64,000 nt of DNA, taken from contig NMRA01000365.1 in NCBI GenBank assembly GCA_002633005.1, forward strand, positions 307,660 through 371,659, written 5' to 3'. The position numbers and the translations under genes are program-made. The first letter of the stretch is position 1; every line of letters begins with the position of its first letter. Of the stretch, positions 1 to 13,100 are shown in pieces. The DNA comes from Phoronis australis (lineage: Eukaryota; Phoronida; Phoronidae). Below the pieces are notes generated by a model. The model saw only the letters and a list, made by a program, of their open reading frames with translations. It made no database searches and was not told the DNA's origin.

Positions 1-700
1 TGAAGATACAAAGGTAAGCGTAAAAAAATTAAAATTGCCACTAGGGGGCACACCGGTAGTCGGATCCGTCCAAAAGTCGTCATCTTCCGTTGTTAACATC
101 ATATAAATATACTTACACAATTTCGTAAAGATCCTGCGAACGGTTTAGGAGATACAGCCATAGGCACAAAAAAAACAAAACTGCCACTAGGAGGCGCCAG
201 AGTAATCGAAATCGTCGGAAAATCATCGTCAACCGTCCTCTACATAGTTAGCATATACATGCCAATTTTCACAATCATCCTTTGAGCGGTTTGGTTGATA
301 GAGGGGTGGACGCACAAAAACAGACTCGAAAACACTACAAATGGCCACTAGGTGACGCAAACTATGTCGAATCCATCTGAAAATGGCAGGATAGCGTCAT
401 CTCACTAATAGGTGCCTACATACCAAATTTCATGAAAATCCGCTTAGGACTTTTGAAGATACAAAGGTAAGCGTAAAAAACTAAAATTGCCACTAGGGGG
501 CACACCGGTAGTCGGATCCGTCCCAAAGTTCGCACATGCCATCCCATTCATGAATGGAACATATGTGCCAAATTTCATGAACGTATGTCAAAGGGTTTTG
601 GAGATAGAGCAGCGGACGCCGGACACCGCCCGGACGGACGGACGGACAGAGATGACGACATAATGCGTCCACATATAAATATGTGGGCGCATAAAAAGGT
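1..700 (+). repeat. CTCF-motif modular repeat, copy 1 (3' part)
   Basis: Truncated by the window edge. Modules of about 150 bases each start near a CCACTAG core: 38 (GGGGGCAC type), 184 (GGAGGCGC type), 345 (GGTGACGC type), 490 (GGGGGCAC type). It ends with a fixed tail containing GACGGACGGACGGACAGAGA and an inverted repeat (CCACATATAAATATGTGG), also found at the ends of the other copies. Confidence 0.85.
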
Positions 701-1417
701 ATACTGAGGGCTGTTCCAGCAAAATCTGCACGAGAGGGGGGGATGGCAGTTGAATTAAAATTTATGGGTGGATGTCTTTTAAAGACAATTCAAATTATGG
801 GCGGTTCTTCGTGAAAGAAATAAATCATTAAAAATGAGTCGTCTTTTTTGTCTTGTAAATGTTGACAGGTGGGTATTTTTAGCCAAACACAGACCTCAAT
901 ACCCTCTGAGAATACTCAATAAAAATTTAAAATATACAAAAACAACAAAACACGCCAATGTTGCTAGTGTACAGAGTGTAATACGTACACTATGCTATTA
1001 CTCAAGTCAAAGGCAACTAGATTACAGGCATGAGTTGTACAGTTATATTAGAATGAACATTACTGCAACACATCTAATTAATGACTTTTTCAATAAAAAA
1101 CTATGAGGATTCAGATAGACAGGTTCCAATATTCACTTGGCATAGCGGTCTGAAAGCGTTCGTGAAGACATTGAAATTTGTAGAACCGTGAAGTTGAAAA
1201 AATCTTTAAAAATTACAGACACATGGTGGACAGAGACATCTGGTGGCTGCCTAAAGTATTGCTTACTGAGGGTTCTTTGAAAAGCAAGTTCCTGGTAACT
1301 GACACAAGTTGTGATCACACATGGAATTTTGCTTTTGTGGTCACACAGTCGGTATCCCGTCTGTCCGTCCGTTCATCTGTCCGTCTATCGGTCTGACTGT
1401 CATTACCAGTTCTTGTA
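701..1417. other. Gene B intron or downstream region, no gene seen
   Basis: AT-rich sequence with short open frames on both strands, none with a recognisable motif or coding pattern. Confidence 0.5.
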
Positions 1418-1860
1418 CGTCAATTATCTCAAGAACAGCATGGCGGATCATGATGAAGAGGTATTTGGCGGGGATGCATCAGCACCAGTCGATTTTCAGA
1501 TGGATTTGCTACCATGGTACCTCATGTTGGCAGCTTTAGTTTTCGACAAGCCATTCCTTGTGTGTCGATTATCTCAGAAACTGCTTGACGGATCACGATG
1601 AAATTCGATACAGAGACATAAGGCAAGAATGTGTCGGCACCTGTCGATTTTTGGACGGATTCAATTACTATAACACCCCTCCTGTTAGTTTTCGACTATT
1701 CAAGTCATTACTTGTCCATTGATTATCTTGAAATCGATAAACGAATCATGGTGACATTTGGCATTGAGATAGGATGCTGGTATAGGCCTGCACCAGTCGA
1801 TTTTGGGACAGATTTGATAACTGTAGCACCCCCTGTTGGCTATTTTAGTTTTTGACAAGA
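1418..1860 (+). repeat. Three diverged ~150-bp tandem units
   Basis: Three related units start near 1418, 1565 and 1720 with variants of TCGATTATCTCAGAAAC. Each contains a CACCAGTCGATTTT-like block and an end like CTTTAGTTTTCGACAAG. The open frames across it are by-products of the repeat, not genes. Confidence 0.6.
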
Positions 1861-2691
1861 AAGGTTGATAATCTCAAAAATCGCATTTTATATTTCAACC
1901 TAATCAAAAATTATGGGTCGTGGGTTAGAGAAATAAAAGAAAAATATGGGCGGTGGGTAAGAAATGAAAGTGCCTTTCCATACGTTTACTGGAACAGCCT
2001 TGAGCGTGGTTTGGCCAGATCTCGATACCAAAAGGTATACTGAGCACTGTTTAGGTAATATGACAATCACCCTGGCACATCCTATTTCACAGAAAGGCGC
2101 CACATTTTAAAACCACCGCATTCTTATTTTATCTAACTTTAAAATTGACACTTTTTACCAGCAGAAGCAGCATTCGATATAACTTTAAGTCCAGTCTACA
2201 CTGCTCATGACTTCAATATGACACATAGATAGGACTTTAAAAGACTCTGTCATAAAAAGGTCTGTGGCTGCAGCTTTCACAAAGAGTTAAGCTGTAGCTT
2301 TGACAAAGAGTTAAGCTGCAGTTCAGTCTGAAAAGCAAGATCTAAATAAAAATTGAATTTGATCTTTCACTCTCATACTATCGGTCTCAAACAAGCTACG
2401 TTCACAGGCAATGCATACATGCTCCATTTTTGAACTCATAACTTCCGAGTTGGCCAACATTAATCAACTCTGAAGCGTTTTCTAGAGTTGTCAAATGGTT
2501 TTAATATTCTTGTTGGTGATTCTAAGGTATATTAAGAGACAGACTTCTTGAGAGTAAAGAGTCTCATTTAACTTTCATTTTGCCAGCAAAATAATATGTA
2601 ATGCAGCTTTAAGAATGATTGATTTTAGTTGTTTACAAAGATGAACCAGGATTTTTTCTAAAATCTCTTCAGAATGTAATTCGACCAAAGT
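1861..2691. other. No gene seen
   Basis: Unique-looking AT-rich sequence. A short duplication of an AAAGAGTTAAGCTG unit sits at about 2268-2330. Confidence 0.5.
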
Positions 2692-3935
2692 TACAAGAGC
2701 AACGCGAAGCATTGCAATGTGCCCACGAATGCACCACAAACTGTGCAATTCTAGGGTTGTTTCATAAAAATAGCCACTAGATGGCGCAAAAACATCCAAT
2801 TCATCTGAAAACTAGAACATGCCATAGCTATTTACCAAATTTCACAAAAATCCTTCACAGAACTTCAGAGAAACGAAAGAAAACGGAAAAAATGAAATTG
2901 CCACTATGGGGCACAGCCTTCATTCGACCCGCCTGAAAGACGTCGTCGTCTGTTGTTGGCTTCATGTAAATACGATTACTAGATCCTGCAGTGCGTTTAG
3001 GAGATGCAGCCATGGGCGCAAAACAAAACAAAACTACCAATAGGAGGCGCCACAGTAGTTGAATTCGTTTTCGTCAACAGTCCTCTTGACACTGAGAACA
3101 TATACACCAATTTTCAAAATCATTCTTACAACGGTCGAGAGGTGGACATCAAAATACAGACTAAAAACAGTAAAAATGGCCACTAGGAGGCGCAAACTAT
3201 GTCAAATCCATCCGAAAATGGATGGATAGCGTCATCTCACTAATAGATGCTTATTATGCCAAATTTTATGAAAATACATAAAGGACCTTTGAAGATACAG
3301 AGGTAAACGTGAAAAACTAAAATTGTCACTAGGGGGCACACTGGTAGTCAGATCCGTCCGTAAGTCATCGTCATTCATTGTCAACATCATAAAATACATT
3401 TGCTAAATTTAGTGAAGATCCTATCAACGGTTTTGGAGATATAGCCATGGGCGCAAAAAAACTGCCACTAGGAGGCGCAAAAGTAGTCAAAATCATCGGA
3501 AAATCGTCAGCCGTCCTCTTCGTAGTAACAACATACATGCCAATTTTCACTGTAATCCTTAGAGCGGTTTGGTTGATCGAGGGGTGGACGCCAAAAAACA
3601 AGACTAAAAAACAGTAAAAATGGCCACTAGGTGATGCAAACTACGTCAAATCCATCCGAAAACGGGAGGATAGCGTCATCTCACTAATAGATGCCTAAAT
3701 TCCATATTATATGAAAACACGTTGAGGACCTTTGAAGACATAAAGGTCAGCATAAAAAACTAAAATTGCCACTAGGTGCACACTGGTAGTTGGATCCGTC
3801 CGAAAGTTCACTCATACCGTCCCAACCACGAAAGGAACATATGTGCGAAATTTCATGAATGTACGTCAGAGCAGCGGACACCGGACAGACTGAAATGACA
3901 GCATAATGCATCCATATAAAAGTATGTGGGTGCAT
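2692..3935 (+). repeat. CTCF-motif modular repeat, copy 2
   Basis: Begins with AAGAGCAACGCGAAGCATTG and a GTGCCCACGAATGCA block shared with the starts at 41547 and 43157. It carries CCACTAG-type or one-mismatch cores near 2774, 2900, 3033, 3180, 3327, 3465, 3622 and 3768, and ends with the same hairpin tail (ATAAAAGTATGTGG) near 3935. Confidence 0.85.
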
Positions 3936-4074
3936 AATAACATTTAGTCAATTACAGAATAGAAAATTTCAGAATAGAACATTTTGATAAGAATGAATAA
4001 GACAATAGGACACAATTCTAGAAACAGCTACACCAAGAATATGTGATACATAAGAAGACTTATAGCAATACTAC

Positions 4075-4161
4075 CACTGCTTTTCTTCGTCTTCTTCAAT
4101 CCAAATACTTTGAGAAGATTCTTCACTTTCTGCTTAGAGGCTGTAGTCTTGATATTGCGTC
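4075..4161 (-). CDS. Gene B coding exon 5
   Basis: Acceptor TTTACTTTTCAG, phase 1; likely donor G/GTAGTA at 4074. Encodes RNIKTTASKQKVKNLLKVFG and LKKTKKSS, again Lys-rich. Further exons must lie left of the window, since I see no convincing one between 1 and 4074. Confidence 0.68.
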
Positions 4162-7100
4162 CTGAAAAGTAAACCGGTATATCCGTTTTCGCAAAAGATG
4201 AGTCGTACAGAATAAATCCTTAGTCATTTCTATCCCATAGCCAACAGTGAACAATGTTGTAAGAGATTCTGATCTTTCACAACAATGTTAGAAACTTTTG
4301 AAAAGAGAAAAATAATTGGCAACAATTTCGGTATAAATTGGTGATTATAAAGCACTGATGAACTTTGTCCGAGTTCAGCAAAAATCTGACTGTTGTAAGT
4401 TTTACAGCATTTACATATGTATCTGAGGGTACACTTAACAACAACAAACATGATTTAACTTGTGCTATTCATTTCAATAAGTTGTTGGAATCAGCCTCAA
4501 AACAGCGTAGCTATGTTTCCCATAAATGCAAACTGCCTTTCATAACCCCTTAAGTCCACATACCTTTCACAACAGGTTTATCCCTCTTAGTTTTGTTATT
4601 GCGGGGTCCTTTCTTTACTCTCTTGATTGGTGCAGAGTTGAGTTTGTCATTTTCTGAAAAGAAATGCAGCGTGATAGAACAAAGTAACACATTCACAGCA
4701 ATCGTCTTGAAGTATATAGGTCATCAGCCACAGGTAAAGAATATTTCTACAGGGGCTTAATTTTCAAACCCAAGCAACAAACACTTGAAGCCTGTTTTGT
4801 GGTAAATATCCAAGCAAATCTGCAAACTACAGTCACTTGAAAAACTCGAACCACAGAACTGGTCCTCAGGTAATTGGCGTCTGTCAGAATATAGTCCAAC
4901 ATTATTATTAGTTATATTCTTTTGTTTTGTTTTGTTTTGTTATTCAGTTTGATTAGCATGACCCCTGAGTTAAGTACAACGGTGATGTAATTTGTTTACT
5001 GCAGTATATTGTGGAACTTTCTAGAAGACTCTGGCATGACAGTGATTAATGCAGTCTGGAATATTCTAGAGACTAGTACATGTTTGTAGAATGGTTGGGT
5101 AGATTCAGGAAAGTTCCAGAATGTGCTTGAATTGATGTAAAGTTCCAGAACAATGCATTAGGCTATAAATACACAAGCACGGGTTTGTGTTAGGGAGATC
5201 AAGTCAGTTCAAGAGAAGATCAAGTCAGTTCAAGAAAGTTAATCAGGAGAATTGCAGTTGAGTTACAGTGAAGAGAATCAGCAGTTACAGCGATAGTCAA
5301 TAGAGAGCCGGCTATAGAGACAGCAGGTTATTGAATCAACGAGTGTAACAGTTGCAGAACATGTCTCAGAAGTTCATCACAAGTCAAGGCTTCACAGCAC
5401 TGGCTGGAGCATAAACAGACATTACGTCGGACGTTTTGTTTGAGTAGGCTTGTGAACATATGGTCAGGATTAATAAAGGATTAACTCGAACCAGTCTTCA
5501 GTCAATCGTCGCACCGAAAGCTGATTAGCACCGGTCTGTAACAACCTGCGCCCCACCCACACACGGGGAAAAACGTGACAGCGTCAAAAGCTTAAGACTG
5601 AGAATCCAAAGATCCCGAGTTCACAGCCGGCCAGTGGCTGATATTTTGATTTGCAACATCACAGTGCCTTCTGACCTATACCATATCTTACTAACTGTAC
5701 AGTAGTAAGCAACATCACAGTACCTTCTGACCTATACCATATCTTACTAACTGTACAGTAGTAAGCAACATCACAGTACCTTCTGACCTATACCATATCT
5801 TACTAACTGTACAGTAGTAAGCAACATCACAGTACCTTCTGACCTATACCATATCTTACTAACTGTACAGTAGTAAGCAACATCACAGTACCTTCTGACC
5901 TATACCATATCTTACTAACTGTACAGTAGTAAGCAACATCACAGTACCTTCTGACCTATACCATATCTTACTAACTGTACAGTAGTAAGCAACATCACAG
6001 TACCTTCTGACCTATACCATATCTTACTAACTGTACAGTAGTAAGCAACATCACAGTACCTTCTGACCTATACCATATCTTACTAACTGTACAGTAGTAA
6101 GCAACATCACAGTACCTTCTGACCTATACCATATCTTACTAACTGTACAGTAGTAAGCAACATCACAGTACCTTCTGACCTATACCATATCTTACTAACT
6201 GTACAGTAGTAAGCAACATCACAGTACCTTCTGACCTATACCATATCTTACTAACTGTACAGTAGTAAGCAACATCACAGTACCTTCTGACCTACACCAT
6301 ATCTTACTAACTGTACAGTAGTAAGCAACATCACAGTGCCTTCTGACCTATACCATATCTTACTAACTGTACAGTAGTAAGCAACATCACAGTGCCTTCT
6401 GACCTATATCATATCTTACTAACTGTAAGCAAAAATAAAGTACACAAGTGTCTTTGAAATTTAGTCTAGTAGCTACTATAGAGTACGCATGGGAGACCTA
6501 GAAATTCTTGGTAGTTAGTATAAATTTGCAGGACTTATAACTTAAGCAAATATGGATTGACACTATTCATTTTAAATGCTTCCCCTAACAGATGCAATTA
6601 ATGCAGATACAAATTATGCATGTGAATCAAACAATTGCAATTAATTACATGGTTTCCACGATTCAAGTATTCATTCTAGTTTTTCCACAATGGTTATTGT
6701 TCAGGCCATTACTTAGTATCATGTCACCAAGGGGTGGAAGCACCATCTATGTAACCGAACATACTCTATACACGATGACCAAGTTCCAGGGACCAAGGTG
6801 GGAGGACCGTATTCCAAAGTCATGCTTTTACATTATCTAAATAGCCATGAATCCAGTAGTCTTGGGGAATGGAAGTTGGTCATCATGTATGGAGTCTTTT
6901 CGGTGCATGTATGGAGTTCAGGGGTGCAAATCTAAGGATTTGTACAGCGGGTTTAGTGTCTTTGGGTATGGAACAGGAGTTTATGTGATCATAGCTGGAT
7001 TCTAGAGGTGCTATAGTGGAATTGCTATCACCACTTGGTTACGTAAGCAACAAAATCATTAGGACAGTTAGCTTGAAGTTATAATCAGCCAACAATTACA

Positions 7101-10100
7101 GACAAGATGGCTTTAGGATGCATGGCATGATATGGCTTGTGAACTGAGTGTAACTCCATTATATGCACTGAAAGTGGACCCCCCTCAGATATTTAAGGGT
7201 TTGTTGAAATGAGAACGATACAGCTGACAACATCTATAGTTAAAATTTTTAATTTTCAATGCAGACAATTTCCGTGGCTGGTAGTAGTCAATTCAGCATT
7301 TCCGTTTACCTTGCCAGTCAATTTCATTTTTTGCTATTGAGTTTCCTGTGAAAGTCAAAATTTCAACACTAGATTTGCAACTAGTGGACTCCAAGAACGT
7401 TTTCAGTTTCATAGCAGTAGCATAACATTATACAATAACAAAATGCTTCTAATTTAAATCTCTATGCAATACTGTGATGTTTTTCAACTTTTCCACTTTA
7501 TTTCATTACATAATGCAGTATAACATGATGTGAAATCTATAAAATACATTATTCTCGATATTGCAATGATAAGAAGTCGTTAATTTTATCAATTTTTACA
7601 TGTTTTATAGTTCTTTAAATTCTTTTATGTTTTTATTCTTTTCTATTTACCCATCTTTAATAAGATTACCTGTACTCTAATATTGGTAGTAAAAGTTCTA
7701 CATAGACTATAAGCAGTTGTCTTATATACATTTTTGGTTCCCTTTTAAGATACATGGCCTCATACCAGTTATATAACGTAGTAAAAAACCAACATACTTG
7801 TCAATGGACCCGTTTTGATAGGAACGTCATACCTTTTGAAGGTTTCTTCAGCCATACTGTTCCACCATCCAAATGTCCCGCATTTTGACACACAGCATAA
7901 TTGACTGATTAACGTTTACGGCTAGTTCAAAATCAAGGTCCATATTCGAGAGTTGACTGTGTTACGGTCTCAAATAATTTTTTTTGATCACTTAACAAAT
8001 GCAAACTGAATCTCAAATGAAAAGAGTTATTTAGATGTTTTCGTCTAAGAATTTCAAGCATTTTTAGCGTTACGAGTAGCCATTTTAAAAATTACAATTT
8101 TCAATTGCCAACAGTAGAAAAGCAATTTATTTTATCAAGTAAGCAATTGCTTAGATATGACTGGGAATAACTTGAGTCACTTTCAGAATCACTTAAGATG
8201 CAGTTGTGCTTAATCACTGAGAAATGGCAGGGTTCATCATAAAACAGGCACTCGTTACGAAATTTGTAAATTCTATGTTTCTAACCCTCACCCACTGTAA
8301 AGAAGGTTAAAACCTAAAGTTCACACTCTGTAATAAAAAGAACTACAGAATCTGTTAGCCTAAGCAACACAGCAAATTATTCAATATCTAAACAAACCAA
8401 AAGTTTGGATATTGACTGGGTTCTGCTATGTTGAAAATGGGCCAAAAAGGCTAACGTATCCCCATGTGGAATTCAGTAACACAAATGGTCATTGCAAATG
8501 AAATTATTGCCTTTTAAATAACAACATGGTCAAATGTCAATCTAATTTACCTGTAGTGCCTGATACTGTTGCTATAAGAACAAGTAGAATTATCAATAAT
8601 GGCTGCCTCCATGAAATTCATTGTCCCCATAAACATGGGTGCAAATATCAATCTAATTTACCTGTAGTGCCTGATACTGTTGCTATCAGAACAAGTAGAA
8701 TTGTCAATAATGGCTGCCTCCATGAAATTCATTGTCCTCATAAACATGGGTGCAAATATCAATCTAATTTACCTGTAGTGCCTGATACCACAGCTATAAG
8801 CACAAAAGAATTTTCAACAATGGATGCCTCAATTTGAATAATTTATGCAAATTATCGATGTATCCACCTCCAAAGTACCTCCATTATATTAACTGACCAT
8901 AGAAAAATGGGTGAAAACATTAATCTAATGAATCTCCAATGCTTGGTATAATCCAAAACAGAATTTTGCATACTGGCGGACTTAATTTGCATGTCTAAAA
9001 AATATTCATGGTTGTCAAGATTGCAACCCAGCTAAAAGGCTTCAGGAAGGGCACCTAGAAATGAAACAACCAAAAAACCTTATACCACCAAGAATATCCA
9101 GGTGTTTTTTACTTCTGGTAAGATGGCGCAACGAATGCGCATGCTTGCTTTTTCAACAGGTAAATAGCCTGCAAATTTAATTTTTTTTCCGGCTTTTCAT
9201 ATTTGTTGAAATGGGACATCATAAAGGAAGCAACTGAATATAACTGATTATTCAAGAACTCGCTCCCAGTCTATGCCAACAGCCGAAAATGTTCAAAATT
9301 CAAGCTCAGTGACTATTGCCGAGTCCGAGCCGGCATGGTTCGCTATCGCCAGACGTCAACTGGATTTGATACGAGCTCTATGAGCTCAAGTTATTAATAG
9401 ACAACATTCATGTCACTGCTGAGGAAAGTAATACCCGGTCTAAGGATTAAAACAACTTACTGAGGAAAAACGTCGAATGAAGACTAAGTTGTCTGAGATA
9501 GAATATCAATCAAGAAGTCAAATCATTCTACGCTTCGGTAAAATCCCGAAACCCCCGACGAATCTTGTCTTGACAAACTAAAGGCAATACTGCAAGATAT
9601 CTTTACAAAATGTGAAGCTGTCAGTTTTGAAAGATTTCACAGGGTATGACTGGCTCACCAAGGTAAACCAAGAGACATAATAGCAAAGTTTTTGTATTAC
9701 CAAGACCGGCAGAAAGTATGGAAAAACCGAGGAAATTTCAAAGGTACCAACTATTTTGTATATTTTGAAGACTTCCCCCAGGATGTGGTAATGAGAAGAA
9801 AGCGTCTTGTATCGATTCAAAAAAAGGTAAGAACCCATCCTAATGTAAACACCTCATACATGTTCAAGGCAGGCTTTATCCAAGGACATAGGTGCATTAC
9901 CATCATTCCTACAGGACTATAAACTGTTATAACGGACAAAGTCTATGATTTTCACTAGGAACAGCTAATTAAAACTTAAAATGTGTGTTGTCCTGTGTTT
10001 TCTTCGTTTTACGTTATTTTTTCCTTTCTGAAGGGAAAATAATTGATAATTTTCATTCATGTGAGGATCTGGAAATGTTGATAGGCTCGGCTGGTTGAAC

Positions 10101-13100
10101 ACCGTGGGTTGGACTCCAGTGTCGTACTTCGATCTATTAGTTACAGTCAGGGTAAGACTGAAGCACAGATTTTATTCATCTTTTCAGATACAGTGGACCC
10201 TAATTTGCATGTAAATGCAGGCTGTTGGTTTTGCCAATGCTAGTCCACTTATTGTCCTATTTGTTTGGTGTGGCGTGAATGTGAGTGAGATTGCCGGGAT
10301 TAGTTGTAGTATCGTGAAGTTACTATTTGGTAATGGATGACATTAAAAGATTTTCCCTGAATTGTAGGGGTTTGCAAGACATAGAAAAATGTAGAGATGT
10401 ATTTAATTATATCCAAAACAAAAACTTGTCTATGTACTGTCTGCAGGACACACATTTCAAACAGCCAGATGAAACTAACTGTACGGGCAAGGTGGGGGTG
10501 GTGAGGTGCGTATGAGTTGTGGTTTTACTAATTCAAGAGGGGTTTGTATTTTATTTAGTACCAACTTTTATTTCAAATTAAATCCACATGCCATGATCAT
10601 GAAGGAAATTTTACTTGTAAATCTCATATTAGAAAAGAATATTAGTGATACAGTTATCAATATTTATGGACCAAATAAGGATGATGCAAACTTTTATAGA
10701 TCCATATCAGATTCTTTATTGGACTTCAGAATTTACAATGCTGTGCGGTGACTGCAATTTGGTCCAAGACTTCGAATTGGACAGTTATAACTATGCACAC
10801 CTACACAGCCCCAAAGCAAGAGATGCGGTCAAACATTTTTCTTCCACATATAATTTGATTGATCCGTGGCGTCTTGCTCATCCAACTGCAAAGCAATTTA
10901 CTTGGAAGAGAGTGAATACAGTTAAAAAGGCACGACTGGATTTCTTTCTTGTTTCACAAGAATTAAGTAATTTATTGGAATGATCCAGAAGTGATCTTGG
11001 ATACAGGACTGACCATTTCAGCGTTAGCCTTTTTTTCGTATTACAGACTCTTTCAGAGGTTGTGGGCTTTGACATTTCAACAATTCTCTTCTCCATGACA
11101 GCTATTGTGTTTATTTAGTTAAAACTATTCTACAAGAAGTTTCGAGCGAGTATGCAGCATTTTCCTATAATAGAGAATCTATATCTGAAATTCCTCAAAT
11201 TGAAATATACAATTTACAATTGATGACTCATTGCTTTTTGAGGTCTTGTTGATGAAAATAAAAGAGATCAAACTATTCACATTTGTAAAGGAAAACTTAC
11301 TAAAAGTAAGAATTTTATCAATAATTTAGAGGACAAAAGAGCCATTATTTACTTTGTCTTAACAGGACCAATCCCCATTGCTAGAAGAACTTCTAGACTA
11401 GACAAATAAAGAATAAAAAGAATATAGGGAAAAACAACTGAAAGGACATATAGTACATTCTTGTACATGGTGAGAAACCATCAGGACATTTTTCCAGCTT
11501 AGAAAAGCAAAATTATGTTAATAAAAACATACTGGCCAAGGCAATTTCATTTCAAATCAAAAAGAATTGCGTGCTAAAATACATAATTTTTATAAATTGT
11601 TGTATACCTGTAAAGATGACTCTTAACAAAATTTTAACTTTGATTTTGGTCAATATAATTATAAAAAACTTGATAATTTTGAAAGTAAAAAAATTGATAA
11701 TACTGTCTCAACCAACGAAACTCTAAATGTCTTAAAAAATATGAAGAATAATAAAATGCTTGGCCCCGATTCTCCTGGGCAGACTTTGCCCGTCTTTTTA
11801 GTGCGATCTTTCAATAATAGTTATGATTATGGTCATTAACCTGCCAGTCAACACCGAGGACTTATAACTACTATATCGAAACCAAATAAGCCTAGAGAAT
11901 TCCTTGGCAGCTGGCGACCAATCTCACTGCTCAATACCAGTTACATGTACAAACTGGCGACCAATCTCACTGCTCAATACCAGTTACATGTACAAAATAA
12001 GCCTATAGAATTCCTCGGCAACTGGCGACCAATCTCACTGCTCAATACCAGTTACATGTACAAAATAAGCCTATAGAATTCCTCGGCAACTGGCGACCAA
12101 TCTCACTGCTCAATACCAGTTGGCTGCATTGCCCAACGCATTAGATCAGTAATCGGTTATTTAATTAATCGTATTCAGATGGGTTTTATAAAAATTAGGT
12201 TCATTGGCAAAAACACAATAACTATTTACGATTTGATTCAATTTACTGAAGACAATAATATTCCGGGAGGCTCCGTGTTAGTGTCAACTTTGAAAAAGCA
12301 TTCGACTATGTTTCTTGGAAATTTATATAATTTTATGATACTTTACGCTTCTTCAATTTTGGTTCAGACTTCATCAAATGGGTCCATCTTTTAAACAATG
12401 GAGCTAAATTATGCGTTATTCAGCATGGTTACACTTCGAATTATTTTGAGATTGGCTGCCGTTGCCAGCAAGGAGACACTCTTTCTCTGTATTTATTTAT
12501 CTTATGTGCAGAAATTACGGCTATAATGTTCTGGCAAAATAATATAAAAGATTTGAATGCTGGTCAGCTAAAATTGAAAATTATTCAATATGTAGACGAC
12601 ACAGTTCTTTGCCTGGATGGTTCCAATGAATCGTTGACAAATTCTCTCAGTCTTTTAGACCAGTTTCATAAATACTCTGGCTTAAAACCAAATCTAGACA
12701 AAACAATCTAGACAAAACAATCTAGACAAAACAATCTAGACAAACCCCAAGTATCTGGATTGGATCCATGAGACTCGACAACAGGCGTTTGTGTGAGGAC
12801 AAAAAAAATTCTTGGTGCACGAATTCAATAATTTTCTTGGGATTAAGTTCCATGTCAATTTAACAAATATAATTCATTTAAACTACAATGCAAAAGTAAG
12901 GGAGATTTGTAATGTTTTAACAACTTGATCAAAGAGGTCTTTAACCCCTCTAGGACGTATTACTATACTTAAGTCCTCGGTACTTTCAAAGTTGTTCATC
13001 TTCTCTCTGCACTCCCGACACTACCGGATGAAATCATTGACCTACTAGAGAGATTATTTTTACAAGTTCCGTTCGTTTGGGAAAATAAACCAGACAAAAT

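Noticed and set aside
1311-1855. Overlapping plus-strand frames at 1.3-1.9 kb
   Set aside because: Explained by three diverged ~150-bp tandem units; no protein motif.
5581-5640. tRNA-like words (ACTGAGAATCC, GATCCCGAGTTC) after the heat-shock LTR
   Set aside because: Resemble a B box, but no cloverleaf can be drawn and no A box found.
5653-6429. CRISPR-like array
   Set aside because: Repeats are contiguous with no variable spacers, and the genome is animal; it is a satellite.
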